Both the position numbers and the translations under genes were made by a program. From positions 1 to 64,000 of the forward strand of contig NZ_CP070615.1 of NCBI RefSeq assembly GCF_017068395.1: DNA of 64,000 nt, given 5' to 3'. The notes under the pieces were generated by a model. The model was not told the origin of the DNA. It searched no databases and saw only the letters and a program-made list of their open reading frames with translations. Position 1 is the first letter of the stretch. Each line of letters starts with the position of its first letter. Of the stretch, positions 1 to 8,527 are shown piece by piece. This DNA comes from Rhodococcus pseudokoreensis. Lineage in GTDB: Bacteria > Actinomycetota > Actinomycetes > Mycobacteriales > Mycobacteriaceae.

Positions 1-288
1 CGACGCGGCCGGCCTGACGCTCAATCCGATCGACCTCGACCTCGGCAGTTGGCCGCGCCGTGGCATCGATCTCAATCCGTACCTCGAACCCAGCAGCGCG
101 CAACGCCGCCGCAGTGCTCTCGATCAAGTGCAACTTCGGCGCCCGATCCCGGCTCCCGCGGATACCCCAGGTCCCGAGCGAACGAAACCACCGCCACCCC
201 ATTGCTTTCAACGCCTCGTTCGTACCATCGCCGCGCGACGTCCCCTCTATCAAGGTCCCTTCGCCGCACTATGTGAAATCGTCACCAT
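1..288 (-). pseudogene. DUF3560-type plasmid protein, 5' part, apparently frameshifted
   Basis: Read leftward from an ATG at 288, the frame gives MVTISHSAA and then stops. Shifting one base near 262-266 opens a second frame running to the left edge, with EGTLIEGTSRGDGTNEAL, WRWFRSLGTWGI, SRDRAPKLHLIESTAAALRA and GFEVRIEIDATARPTAEVEV in succession. From memory this order of motifs matches the N-terminus of DUF3560 proteins, which are common on actinobacterial plasmids and have no established function. The two frames together give one continuous family-like sequence, so a single-base indel (real or a sequencing error) is the simplest reading. The gene continues beyond the window. The ATG has only a weak ribosome-binding site. 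Confidence 0.6.
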
Positions 289-390
289 GCCAGAACAACT
301 CAAAACAAGGGGCAGATGTCAGTCCGCCCTTCAACAGGACAACACCGAATCTACCCCACGCACCGTCAAAAACAGTCCCTGAACAGTGAA

Positions 391-421
391 AACGTCCCCG
401 GCACCCGGTGCCGGGGACGTT
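391..421 (-). terminator. Strong palindromic terminator
   Basis: A 14-bp perfect stem (AACGTCCCCGGCAC against GTGCCGGGGACGTT) with a tiny loop. On the minus strand it follows the stop codon of the gene ending at 469 and is followed by a short T-run. It therefore closes the long leftward operon; the hairpin is symmetric and could also work rightward. Confidence 0.7.
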
Positions 422-468
422 TGTGTCTAGCTCTAGCGACTGACTGACGCTGTAACCGACTGACTATC

Positions 469-1065
469 TCAGCGTTGAGATCGGCGTTTCCGCGGTCCAG
501 ATCCGCCCAAGGACTGCTTCCGGACGCTGTCGAGTGTCGCCCACAGCGCTTCGTTGTCCAGATCGCTTCGGTGCTTCTCGATGGCCGACACGAGCTCGTC
601 AATCACTGCCCGAGCCGGCGGATTGAACGTCATTGCTGCCGCACCCGCCCAGGCGAGCGGTTCGTCCTCGCGCTTCAGGATCCGGTCGAGCGCACCCTCA
701 CACCGGTCGAAGAACTTCTCGGTGCGCTTAGTCTGATTGTCATCCTGATCGTTGGCTTCGAGCGCTCCCTCAGCGAGATCGAGAAATCCATTGATGATCC
801 CCGTCGCGCGGTCACGCAGCACCGGGTCGAACCCGAGCGATGACCAGAATCCGTTCCACCGCGTGCGGTAACTGTGGTCCGAACTGAGCGGCACAAGGTG
901 GTCGCGTATCAGCCGGCCGAGGCTGTTCTCGTCCAGCTCACGCAGCTGACGCGCCAAGAGTGCTGGCTTCGATGCCTCGGGCAACGGCTGCGGATCTTTC
1001 ACGCGCAACCATGGGCGCGGCCCCACCGAATCGATCACGGCAGTGAGCGGCCCGACGATGACCAC
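469..1065 (-). CDS. Hypothetical protein, last gene of the primase operon
   Basis: A 198-residue protein starting at GTG 1065 with an AAGG-type ribosome-binding site about 10 bases upstream. I do not recognise a family. It is largely alpha-helical, rich in charged residues, lacks a signal peptide or membrane segment, and ends in a basic tail (GPRKRRSQR), so a cytoplasmic nucleic-acid-associated role is possible but unproven. It overlaps the preceding 53-residue gene by 31 bases and is followed by the hairpin at 391-421. Genes of the operon all overlap or nearly touch, suggesting co-transcription with the replication genes upstream. Confidence 0.55.
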   Translation of the reverse strand: MVIVGPLTAVIDSVGPRPWLRVKDPQPLPEASKPALLARQLRELDENSLGRLIRDHLVPLSSDHSYRTRWNGFWSSLGFDPVLRDRATGIINGFLDLAEGALEANDQDDNQTKRTEKFFDRCEGALDRILKREDEPLAWAGAAAMTFNPPARAVIDELVSAIEKHRSDLDNEALWATLDSVRKQSLGGSGPRKRRSQR

Positions 1066-1196
1066 GAAAGATCGACCTTACGACGGTGCGAGCTCTCGGC
1101 GTGATCATCGAGCACGAACTCCGAAAGCAGCGCCTTGGCTCGTTGCTCGACGAAGCTGGCTTCGTTGTCCATGTTCATACCCTTCTCGTTTGTCAT
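1035..1196 (-). CDS. Small acidic hypothetical protein (53 aa)
   Basis: The ATG at 1196 overlaps the stop codon of the preceding gene in an ATGA arrangement, indicating translational coupling. The product (start MTNEKGMNMDNEASFVEQ) is short and polar with no recognised domain. Its 3' end overlaps the next gene by 31 bases. Support is positional: it fills the only gap between two genes of a tightly packed operon and has a coupled start. Its function is unknown. Confidence 0.45.
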   Translation of the reverse strand: MTNEKGMNMDNEASFVEQRAKALLSEFVLDDHAESSHRRKVDLSWSSSGRSLP

Positions 1197-1825
1197 CTCA
1201 ACTCCTTCGACACAGCTAACACCGACAGATCGACCGCCGGCGCGTCGTTCGACCACACATGTGTACGACCAACAGGAAGCAACTCCGGTAGCGGGTGCAA
1301 CCTCCACGGCTCGATCTCATCGAGCACTTCCTGAGCAAGCACCACACCATGGAAACGCGTCGGCACCGTCGTGACATCGACAATGGAGCCCCGGCGCCGG
1401 CACTCGTTCATCGAGCGGGCCGAACCGTTGCTGATCACAACCTGCTTCCAGGGCTTGCCAGTGATGTCAAGAATCGCCACGACGTGTGGCTCGAGCCAAC
1501 CCCGCTCACGCCAAACAGGCAAAACTCCTTTGTCCTTCGGGAGAGCGATCTGGGCGATCGCCTCGCGGGCGTAGTCGGCCTGCTGCCGGCCCCGCAACTC
1601 AGACTCGGCGGCCGGCAGACGCAGCTGCTCGAGTCGACGATGTGGGACGGCCGCCAACTGTCGGTTGGAGCCGGCCAACCATCGCCTAACGGTGCGCGAC
1701 GAGATATGCATAGCGTCCGCGACCGCCTGCGCGTCAACACTTCCACGCGCCGTTTCGCCGTAACAGGTCCGGAGCATCGCCTCGAGACGTTTGCGCGTCC
1801 AGCGAGGTCCTCGATGTACGACCAC
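1193..1825 (-). CDS. Helix-turn-helix protein of the primase/Tpg-like operon
   Basis: A 210-residue protein. Residues about 30-52 (VDAQAVADAMHISSRTVRRW) form a clear helix-turn-helix whose recognition helix resembles that of the Tpg-like protein encoded just upstream (VSRRTVERW), so the two may be distantly related. The C-terminal half (WLEPHVVAILDITGKPWKQV and onward) is not recognised. It lies 2 bases after the Tpg-like gene and its stop overlaps the next start. It is probably DNA-binding, either an operon regulator or an accessory replication protein; the sequence does not decide which. Confidence 0.6.
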   Translation of the reverse strand: MVVHRGPRWTRKRLEAMLRTCYGETARGSVDAQAVADAMHISSRTVRRWLAGSNRQLAAVPHRRLEQLRLPAAESELRGRQQADYAREAIAQIALPKDKGVLPVWRERGWLEPHVVAILDITGKPWKQVVISNGSARSMNECRRRGSIVDVTTVPTRFHGVVLAQEVLDEIEPWRLHPLPELLPVGRTHVWSNDAPAVDLSVLAVSKELR

Positions 1826-1827
1826 AA

Positions 1828-2562
1828 CTACCGTTCCAGGTCGAAGCTGTTAATTTGAAAGAACTCCCACCCACCGACGTAGTCCTGCGCTCGCGTGTTC
1901 ATCCAGTCGGTCATTCCCTTGTCGCCACCGCGTTCATACGCACTCCACATCGCCTCGACCTGGTCGGGCGTCAGCGTCAAGGTGATCAGCCGATCGCGGG
2001 CATACTCCCGCGGTCCCGGACCCTGAACAGCATCGATCCTGATCTTGCCGCCGTATTTGGCCAGCGCCTTACCTTGTTTGCTGCTTCGCATAGTCGACAT
2101 CGCCGCGCGACGTGCGCTCTGCGTAGATGGCGCGCGTTTGGCCTTGTGGGCTAGGGCTTTGAGGGTCTCGGCTCGTGGTTTGGCGATTCGCTGCCGACCT
2201 TCCGGGGCCAGCCAGCGTTCCACGGTGCGTCGAGAGACCCCAAGATCGCGTGCTGCGGCGGCAGTGTTGATCTCGCTCCGTTTGCCGGGCCCGTAAGCGG
2301 CAAGCAGCTGAGCCTTGAGGTTGGCGGATCCAGGTCGACCGGAAGTGTCGGCGCCTCGGCGTCCGGTCAGCTTGCCGAAGAATTCCGATTGTTGCTTTCC
2401 GCGCTCAGCGCGCAGCACTTCACGCACCGCTGTCTGGGTAACACGAAGTTCCTTGGCGGCTCTTGCGACATTGATCTGGTTGTCCACCACAGAGCCGTAG
2501 TCCGCCAGACTGTCGGCGATCCGCGAATAGGCAGTGCGGTTGAGGGGTTTCCGTGCCATCAC
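1828..2562 (-). CDS. Tpg-like terminal-protein homologue
   Basis: A 244-residue protein with two helix-turn-helix-like stretches (about residues 30-53 and 98-118, the second containing VSRRTVERW) and a C-terminal block with GKIRIDAV, ARDRLITLTLTPDQVEAM, AYERGG and WEFFQINSFDLE. The order of HTH, an ID-type strand, an LTVALPP-like segment and an acidic FTDIEYLE-like end recalls Tpg, the protein covalently attached to telomeres of linear Streptomyces replicons, as I remember that family. Tpg is about 185 residues, so this copy carries an N-terminal extension. The start overlaps the stop of the Tap-like gene, the order seen for tap-tpg in Streptomyces. The homology is remote; an ordinary HTH regulator is the alternative. 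Confidence 0.5.
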   Translation of the reverse strand: MMARKPLNRTAYSRIADSLADYGSVVDNQINVARAAKELRVTQTAVREVLRAERGKQQSEFFGKLTGRRGADTSGRPGSANLKAQLLAAYGPGKRSEINTAAAARDLGVSRRTVERWLAPEGRQRIAKPRAETLKALAHKAKRAPSTQSARRAAMSTMRSSKQGKALAKYGGKIRIDAVQGPGPREYARDRLITLTLTPDQVEAMWSAYERGGDKGMTDWMNTRAQDYVGGWEFFQINSFDLER

Positions 2563-5500
2563 GAGTCACTTCCAGCGCTGATGTTGGCGGACATCCACTC
2601 AGCCGGTGCGATCAGATCCGACTTGCCCCGGTAGCCCTTGCTGTCCAGGTACTGCTGATGTTCGGCGAGGAGTGCGGATCCTTCCGGCTTGTACTGGCCG
2701 AAACCACGTCCGAATTGCTTCGGTCCTCCAGGCCACGCCCGCTGGGGATCGGATTCATCCGACACGTAGAGCACGGTGTCCTTGGTGACTGCGACGGGCC
2801 ATTGTCCGGTGTCTTCGCCGATCTGAGCTATCCGGTACATGATGTTGGCCCGCGACTTGGCGACGATGTGGTGGTGACGCTCTGGTGAATATCCTGGGCG
2901 TCCTGCCAAGTGCAGATCGGAATTGAGAATGCCGATCGTGTGCGTATAGATGACTTTGTTCTGTTCGCGAGCCAACTGCGCGTCGAGATCGTCCTTGACG
3001 TCCAAGGCGGTGCGCGCATCCCGGATCCGTTCGTACCACGGGACGAGGACCCGTCCGTGGTCAGGCCACACGTAGGCCTCCAGAATCTCTGGTTCGTACC
3101 CGAGACTGCTGGCGCGTTCGAGGGTGGGTGTAGTCACCCACTTTGGCTCAGAAATTGACAAGCCCATCGGGTTGAGTGGATTCGGGAGCCGCCAGTCCGC
3201 GCAGTCGGGGATCTCCACGAGCCAGTACCCGGGGAGCTTGCGATCGAACGGTAGTCCGTTCGAATGATGCACAGGTTCGCCGATTGGAAGTTCGAGGCCG
3301 GCGATTCCTGCCGCGTACGACCCGCCGCGGTCGAAGGCATGGACGTAACGGCACTTCGCTTCGTCGTCAGACAAGGTCCGTGACCAGTCGATATCCGCTT
3401 CGAAGATCTGGAACTTCTTGGCGAACTCGGCATCGGAGGATGCGAATACGCGCTTCCACTCCTTCGGCCGAGCGGCGATCATCAGGTCGATGCCCGTCGA
3501 TGCCGGGCTCACAGCCCAGGGGAAACGCAGAGCACCTGCAAGCAGTGACAGGCGCCGCGCCAGAACGGCGGGTGCCGGCGAGTCACCAAGAATGGGCATC
3601 TCCTTGGGGTCTTGGCTCATGCCGGAGACCAGTGCCACCCAGACACCACGCGTCTCGCCCTTCCACACGCGGGTCCAAGTGCCGAGCCGGTCCCCCTCCT
3701 TGCCGCCGAGCTGCCAGCCCTCGGAGAGAGCCTCTGTGACGAACGGAGATTGTGCGGTCAGTTCCTTGATCCGGTCGTTTCGGTTGCGCTTGCCCAAACT
3801 GCTGGTGTCGATTCCCACGTGCTGCGCCATCGCGTCGGTGATCCAGATCTGCCCAGGCACCGACCATTTGTCTGACGTCCACGTGCCGAGGTTCAACGTC
3901 GCTACGAGTTCCGCGACATCGCCGACATGGGTGATCGGCGCGGCAAGGTCGTGACGGGTGCCATCGGGTAGCCATGCGCCATCGACGTCGAGTACTGCCG
4001 CGGGTGCGGTGAAGGTGGTCGGTGCTTCTCCTGCTGCAGGATTCGGCGCCGGGGTTGTCGTGGTCGGCTGCTGCGTGGTCTCCGCCGTCGCGACGATGGC
4101 CGGCGTTGCTGCAGCAGTGTCAGGAGACGTCGTTTCGACGGGAGCCGACTCCAGCTCGTCCACAACCATTGGCGAATCCTGTCCGACTGTGTCGCCGGTT
4201 GCTGCAGCTGCAGATCGGGTGGCGGCGGTGCTCTGCCACCAGCAGGGAAGGTGCATCACCAAGCCGTCGATCTGCCATCCGGCGTCCTCGCCGCCGCACA
4301 GGGCGCAGGTGGAAACCGGTGAAATCTGCACTCCATCAGCGAAATGCCCCTCGGCATCGGTCTCGATAGCCATCTCAGGCTCCTGTTCGGAATGAGAGCT
4401 GGTCAGGCTCATGATTTCGTTGGACGAATCACCCGAAGCTACGCCGGGCGCTGGACTGTTCAGATCGGCGAGCCAACCGTCGAACAGAGCCGGACCGCTG
4501 GGTACATCAGGCGTGGACGAGTCGCTGGAATCGCCGCCGGGTGTCGGGTCACTTGATCCTGCATCGCTGGTTACTTGGTCTTCCGGATCATCGCTACCGA
4601 GTAACTTGTGTAGCCGCAGTGCAACCATGCGCTGCCTGCGGTTTTCGCACTTGACCATCCGCTGCACCGTGTACCGCGGCATCCGGCCTTTCCGTTCCTC
4701 CGCGATCAGCACGCCCTCGTCATAGAGAGCCCTCAAGGCGGTACCACGATCGATCTGCAAGGTATCGGTCATCGTCTGACCAGTGGCCTTCAACACCTGT
4801 TCGAGGGCCATCGGGTCCAACAAGACTTGTGGTTGACCATCGCACGGCCGCGGGTTAGCGACGACATATCCCAACCGAACGCCTCGACCTTCCGCACGCC
4901 ATCGAGGGGTGCCGTCGGATGTTTCACCCACCACACTGCGCCGCCATCCAAGACATGCAGCCATCGACCAATCCGCTGGAGCTTGCCCCGTGTCGACGTC
5001 TTCCACGTAGGCGTGACCATTTCTCAGTGCGTGTACCAACAACTCCCGTACTCGCGCACCGGTCCGCATGGGCAGATCTGGGTCAGTCGCCGCAGCAGCG
5101 GCATCAGACAAGCCCATCGTGACCAGGTCCCCGACCTGCGCGACTTCGTTCTCTGTTAACGCTCCGACATCAACAAGGAAACGTGACATCGCATGCCAGC
5201 CCGCCCACAGAGACCCCAAAGCGTCTGCCTGACGAACACTTTCACCACTCGTGCGCAAACGCTCGCTATACCGCTCACCTTCGGCAAACGCCTCAGCGCG
5301 GACACTATCCAACCGAGGACATAACCACTGCAGGTACGTGGCCATCAACAAGGCACGGCCATGACGGGAATGCGCAGTATCGAGTTCCTTCAAAACATCC
5401 AGTTCGATTTCCCGCGCCTGCAACGGCACCACGAGCATCCGCTGAGCTGCAGATCCTGGCCGCGGCATGATCTCGGAGGTAACCAACGCAGACGCGCGTG

Positions 5501-7937
5501 GCGGGGTTCCGTCCAGAACACCGAGACCATCACGTGTGCTTCTCGAGCGTTGCTCACCGTTGTGCACCATGCGAGCGAACTCTTCGAGCGCCTTCTGCGC
5601 AGTCCCGAAATCTCGAGTTGGTGCGACATCGTCCGCCCAGTACAGAGCGTCTTTTGCGGCGTTAAGCTTGATACGCAATGCATTCAATGTGTCGCCGTTG
5701 CCCGACATCGATGTCGCCGGTCGCCGGCGATCCCATTTCTCTCCCCAGTGGTGCATCGCCAATGACGCGAGTGATGTCTTGTAGCTGTTAGGCGATCCGA
5801 CCAACGTAAGAACCCACGGGGTCGGACCCAATGCGGACCTAAATACCTGCCCAAGTAGAGCGGCCGAAACCCGCGTCGGGGTGCGTTCGAGCATCGAGCC
5901 GGAATGAAGAAGGAATGCTTCTCGGATCCTTACTGGGTCGGGCGTCGGTGCGGGAAGGTCATACATCTTCAGGGGGCCGGTCAGCAGAACGGGGGCTACC
6001 CGTCCGCCGTTCTCGTCGATGGCTCCCCCAGCATGAACGAAGAACCACTTTCCCTGATCATCGCGGCGCCACCCGGTGGAGCGGTAACGCACCACCCGTT
6101 GGATTTCGCGCCCACCTGCGCCCTTGAGTGCATCTCGCAGCTTCGCCACACCGCTGGGGCGAGAGTCGTACGCAGGCGGACCTGGCAAGGTATCGACCCA
6201 GCCGCAATCCCGGTACTCCTTCGCCGGGATCCGAATCCGCAGAAACTCTCGGCTCTCCGGATGGGTGTAGCCGATAACCACTGCGGTGAGTTCTTGAGGT
6301 GCGGCGGGGTTGACTTCACTCTGACCGGCCATCGCCGCTCGGCCCATCAACTCCGGCTCGTCGACGTCAATACCCGCCTCGGCAATTTCGAGATACTCCA
6401 TCTCAACGATCCGGGCATCGAGGTCCAGTACGAGTTTCGCCTGTTGATCACCGCTCTTGGTCGTGACGATTTCGACCAAGTTCCCGTCAATGATCCGATA
6501 CACCGGAGCGATAACATTTCGCCCCCGGATCGTGTTCAGCGGCGTAACGAGGCTTTCCGAGCCAGACCGGACCGACTGTGAATCAACTGGGCTGAGCGAC
6601 TCCTGAACCGCACCCGGTACGGGCTCAAGCTCGGGATCTTGCAGAATCGGCGGAATGGGAACTCGCGCGACATCGTGTGCCGCTCGCGCTGCAACACGCG
6701 CAGCACGCCATGCGGTCATGGCATTCTCGACCGCTTCTCCCGCCCAATCGGTGCCTTCAGCCGCGGCCTGCTGTCGAACTTTGTCCAGAAGTTCAGTCAG
6801 ATCTTCGAAACGTCGCTCCGATTCGAGCGCCCAACGTTGTGCGCGTCGGAACTCTTCGTCTCCGTCCCGCCCATCTGCACGATCAGCTCTGGCGGTCGCC
6901 TCTGCCAGCGCAAGTTCGATTAGTGCTTGCTTCTCGATTACGTCGGCAGCAAAGCCGTGGGCAGCGACCTCCCCAGGCCGAACAGGGATCAGACCACCCC
7001 ACCTCGAGTCGGTCAACCATTGACCGCCATCGACGTGGTCAGTGAAATCAGATTTAGGTGCCGCCGGTGCGGACAGCAAGAGCTGGACCTGGGCACCACT
7101 GCCACCCAATAGAGATGCGAGTTCGATACCCCGCTTCCATCCGACGGAGTCGCGATCAAGCACTACGCGAACCTCAGCGCCTTCGAAAAGGTCAGCACAC
7201 GAGAGAGGGAAGTTCAGTCCGCCTTGAGCATTGGTCGTGGCAACCAGTCCAAGCGACTCGGCTGTCTCGACATCCTTCTCCCCCTCGAGTAACCACACAG
7301 GCGAATGGCTCGAGATTGCCGACAGCAGTTCCGGCAGTCGATACAAGACCGGTTCAAAACCCTCCGGCTTACGCTTGCGCCGGGTCCCTGCGGCATCCAC
7401 GAAAACCTGTCGGAACTGCTTGTGCCGGCCAGCTTCACAGCTCGTGCATTCCTCTCGGATCACCTCCTGCACCAAGGCACCGTCGGCTGATACGTACGGG
7501 TAGACCTTGACCCGATCCCACCGGTGTTGCGCGTCCGGTGTTACGTCTGGGAACGCGATTCGGGCGGGCAGTCGTCCTCCCTTCGGCCTACGCCGCCCAG
7601 CACCACGTTGGTGCGGAGATCGGCCTACGCGTGTGAGCGCGTCGCGACCAAACAGCGGTTCGTCGAAGAGATCGGTCATCGACAACCCAAGGCCGTCGGC
7701 GATCTCCGAGACGGGAGCTTCACAGCCGTGGCAGTGAAGCAGCACCATTCCTCCCCGATGCCCATCGACCCAGGTCACTGACATCGACGCGTGACGGTCG
7801 CCATGTATTGGGCACCGTGCCATCAGTTGGGTAGAGCCGCGTTCGGTCACCCCGCCATTGCGTTCGGCAGCAGCACGAACCCGGTCGAATGACGACATCC
7901 GGCCGTTCTCAATAGCTCCAGCAGTGATAGCAGTCAC
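2559..7937 (-). CDS. Primase-helicase with a C-terminal Tap-like domain
   Basis: 1792 residues, the largest gene here. A CHC2-type zinc finger lies at about 42-72 (CPIH ... CHGC). A TOPRIM domain at about 213-290 has the acidic motifs LLEGEKD and VVLDRDS. A DUF927-like ATPase/helicase at about 540-930 has Walker A GSPNSYKT near 714-721 and a Walker B-like LYWADD. An acidic Ser/Pro/Thr linker contains another CxxC...HxxC motif (CALCGG ... HLPC). The last 450 or so residues (WVTTPTL, YVWPDHGRVLVPWYERIRDA, YTHTIGIL, WPVAVTKDTVLYVSDESDP) resemble Tap, which with Tpg maintains linear replicon ends in Streptomyces. It is probably the replicon's primase-helicase. The Tap similarity is from memory and is the less certain part. 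Confidence 0.75.
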   Translation of the reverse strand: MTAITAGAIENGRMSSFDRVRAAAERNGGVTERGSTQLMARCPIHGDRHASMSVTWVDGHRGGMVLLHCHGCEAPVSEIADGLGLSMTDLFDEPLFGRDALTRVGRSPHQRGAGRRRPKGGRLPARIAFPDVTPDAQHRWDRVKVYPYVSADGALVQEVIREECTSCEAGRHKQFRQVFVDAAGTRRKRKPEGFEPVLYRLPELLSAISSHSPVWLLEGEKDVETAESLGLVATTNAQGGLNFPLSCADLFEGAEVRVVLDRDSVGWKRGIELASLLGGSGAQVQLLLSAPAAPKSDFTDHVDGGQWLTDSRWGGLIPVRPGEVAAHGFAADVIEKQALIELALAEATARADRADGRDGDEEFRRAQRWALESERRFEDLTELLDKVRQQAAAEGTDWAGEAVENAMTAWRAARVAARAAHDVARVPIPPILQDPELEPVPGAVQESLSPVDSQSVRSGSESLVTPLNTIRGRNVIAPVYRIIDGNLVEIVTTKSGDQQAKLVLDLDARIVEMEYLEIAEAGIDVDEPELMGRAAMAGQSEVNPAAPQELTAVVIGYTHPESREFLRIRIPAKEYRDCGWVDTLPGPPAYDSRPSGVAKLRDALKGAGGREIQRVVRYRSTGWRRDDQGKWFFVHAGGAIDENGGRVAPVLLTGPLKMYDLPAPTPDPVRIREAFLLHSGSMLERTPTRVSAALLGQVFRSALGPTPWVLTLVGSPNSYKTSLASLAMHHWGEKWDRRRPATSMSGNGDTLNALRIKLNAAKDALYWADDVAPTRDFGTAQKALEEFARMVHNGEQRSRSTRDGLGVLDGTPPRASALVTSEIMPRPGSAAQRMLVVPLQAREIELDVLKELDTAHSRHGRALLMATYLQWLCPRLDSVRAEAFAEGERYSERLRTSGESVRQADALGSLWAGWHAMSRFLVDVGALTENEVAQVGDLVTMGLSDAAAAATDPDLPMRTGARVRELLVHALRNGHAYVEDVDTGQAPADWSMAACLGWRRSVVGETSDGTPRWRAEGRGVRLGYVVANPRPCDGQPQVLLDPMALEQVLKATGQTMTDTLQIDRGTALRALYDEGVLIAEERKGRMPRYTVQRMVKCENRRQRMVALRLHKLLGSDDPEDQVTSDAGSSDPTPGGDSSDSSTPDVPSGPALFDGWLADLNSPAPGVASGDSSNEIMSLTSSHSEQEPEMAIETDAEGHFADGVQISPVSTCALCGGEDAGWQIDGLVMHLPCWWQSTAATRSAAAATGDTVGQDSPMVVDELESAPVETTSPDTAAATPAIVATAETTQQPTTTTPAPNPAAGEAPTTFTAPAAVLDVDGAWLPDGTRHDLAAPITHVGDVAELVATLNLGTWTSDKWSVPGQIWITDAMAQHVGIDTSSLGKRNRNDRIKELTAQSPFVTEALSEGWQLGGKEGDRLGTWTRVWKGETRGVWVALVSGMSQDPKEMPILGDSPAPAVLARRLSLLAGALRFPWAVSPASTGIDLMIAARPKEWKRVFASSDAEFAKKFQIFEADIDWSRTLSDDEAKCRYVHAFDRGGSYAAGIAGLELPIGEPVHHSNGLPFDRKLPGYWLVEIPDCADWRLPNPLNPMGLSISEPKWVTTPTLERASSLGYEPEILEAYVWPDHGRVLVPWYERIRDARTALDVKDDLDAQLAREQNKVIYTHTIGILNSDLHLAGRPGYSPERHHHIVAKSRANIMYRIAQIGEDTGQWPVAVTKDTVLYVSDESDPQRAWPGGPKQFGRGFGQYKPEGSALLAEHQQYLDSKGYRGKSDLIAPAEWMSANISAGSDS

Positions 7938-8005
7938 GAAGCCGCCTCAGACACACGCGCCAGGAGATCTGGCAAGCGCGGTGCGGCCCGGGTTAGTATG
8001 GGCAC

Positions 8006-8054
8006 AGGTCCCCTCCAGGACTCGTATTTATGAACAAGGTCCCCTCCAGGACTC
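8006..8054. promoter_or_regulatory. Two 18-bp direct repeats upstream of the primase operon
   Basis: AGGTCCCCTCCAGGACTC occurs at 8006-8023 and again, identical, at 8037-8054, 31 bp apart start to start. The pair sits in the only gap between the primase operon (start 7937) and the small DNA-binding protein gene ending at 8129. Each copy carries an internal GTCC/GGAC dyad. Identical, three-helical-turn-spaced copies suggest operator sites or replication-protein sites. Confidence 0.5.
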
Positions 8055-8077
8055 AGTTCGTAATCAACGGATCGAAG

Positions 8078-8108
8078 GACCCCCGCAGGCCGCCAAGCAG
8101 TGGGGGTC
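8078..8108 (-). terminator. Hairpin terminator after the small RHH-like gene
   Basis: GACCCCC at 8078-8084 pairs with GGGGGTC at 8102-8108 across a 17-base loop. It lies 20 bases after the stop of the gene ending at 8129. The T-run (TTTCG) is on the plus-strand side, so termination could be bidirectional. Confidence 0.45.
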
Positions 8109-8128
8109 TTTCGCTATTTATGGCCAGG

Positions 8129-8386
8129 TCATGCCGAGATTGAAAGTTCATTGTCGGACGAATCGCAGACCGCGTAGCGCTCGTCGTGGGCCCGTAGTTT
8201 TTCCGGGTCCAACTTCTTAAGGATGTAGTCGGGGACATCCAGGTTGTACGCACGGGCCATGACGAGCAGGGCGTAGTCGCCCAGCTCAAGTCCGAGCTCT
8301 TCGGCGCGTGCTTCGTAGAAGCTGTGCTGTTGAAGGGGTGCACGAACTGATATGCACTTGCGCGTTCCCTTGTGTGGCCGTCCCAT
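8129..8386 (-). CDS. Small ribbon-helix-helix-like DNA-binding protein (85 aa)
   Basis: Starts at ATG 8386 (MGRPHKGTRK). A strand-like segment KCISVRAP is followed by two predicted helices (FYEARAEELG and LELGDYALLVMARAY), the layout of Arc/MetJ-type ribbon-helix-helix repressors and of small copy-control or accessory proteins of actinobacterial plasmids. It stands alone between the replication and partition operons, preceded by a 21-codon reading frame and by the conserved promoter-like element at 8486-8527. The duplicated 18-bp sites at 8006-8054, just beyond its 3' end and before the primase operon, would be natural targets. Regulation of replication is an inference. Confidence 0.6.
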   Translation of the reverse strand: MGRPHKGTRKCISVRAPLQQHSFYEARAEELGLELGDYALLVMARAYNLDVPDYILKKLDPEKLRAHDERYAVCDSSDNELSISA

Positions 8387-8395
8387 GCGATGAGC

Positions 8396-8461
8396 CTAAA
8401 CAGAAACTGCTTCGGAAACGTCGAAGGTCGTGTTGTCGGTGTGTCGCCGTTCATCGTGCAT
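8396..8461 (-). CDS. Possible 21-codon leader peptide
   Basis: ATG at 8461 follows a purine-rich GAAGGTGAGGGG ribosome-binding site; the product is MHDERRHTDNTTFDVSEAVSV. It ends 9 bases before the start of the 85-residue DNA-binding protein. Its first codons, ATG CAC, match the first genes behind two other copies of the conserved element (28421 and 48272). Expression is unproven. Confidence 0.3.
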   Translation of the reverse strand: MHDERRHTDNTTFDVSEAVSV

Positions 8462-8485
8462 CCCCTCACCTTCACCAAAAATCCG

Positions 8486-8527
8486 CTTCTGGTTAGAGGA
8501 AGATCCTTCGGCCCAACGCTGTGTGAC
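8486..8527 (-). promoter_or_regulatory. Conserved element copy D: GTCAC-N16-GGATCTTCCTCT
   Basis: On the minus strand GTCAC (8527-8523) is followed after exactly 16 bases by GGATCTTCCTCT and then AGAAG. The same arrangement with the same 16-base gap recurs at 28327, 42048 and 48210. The element points at the 21-codon frame and the 85-residue DNA-binding protein. Spacing and orientation fit a -35/-10 promoter. Confidence 0.6.

Noticed and set aside
8053..8478. Leftward 141-codon frame overlapping the small DNA-binding gene
   Set aside because: Its product is Ser/Thr/Arg-rich without pattern, whereas the 85-codon frame gives a clear ribbon-helix-helix-like protein.
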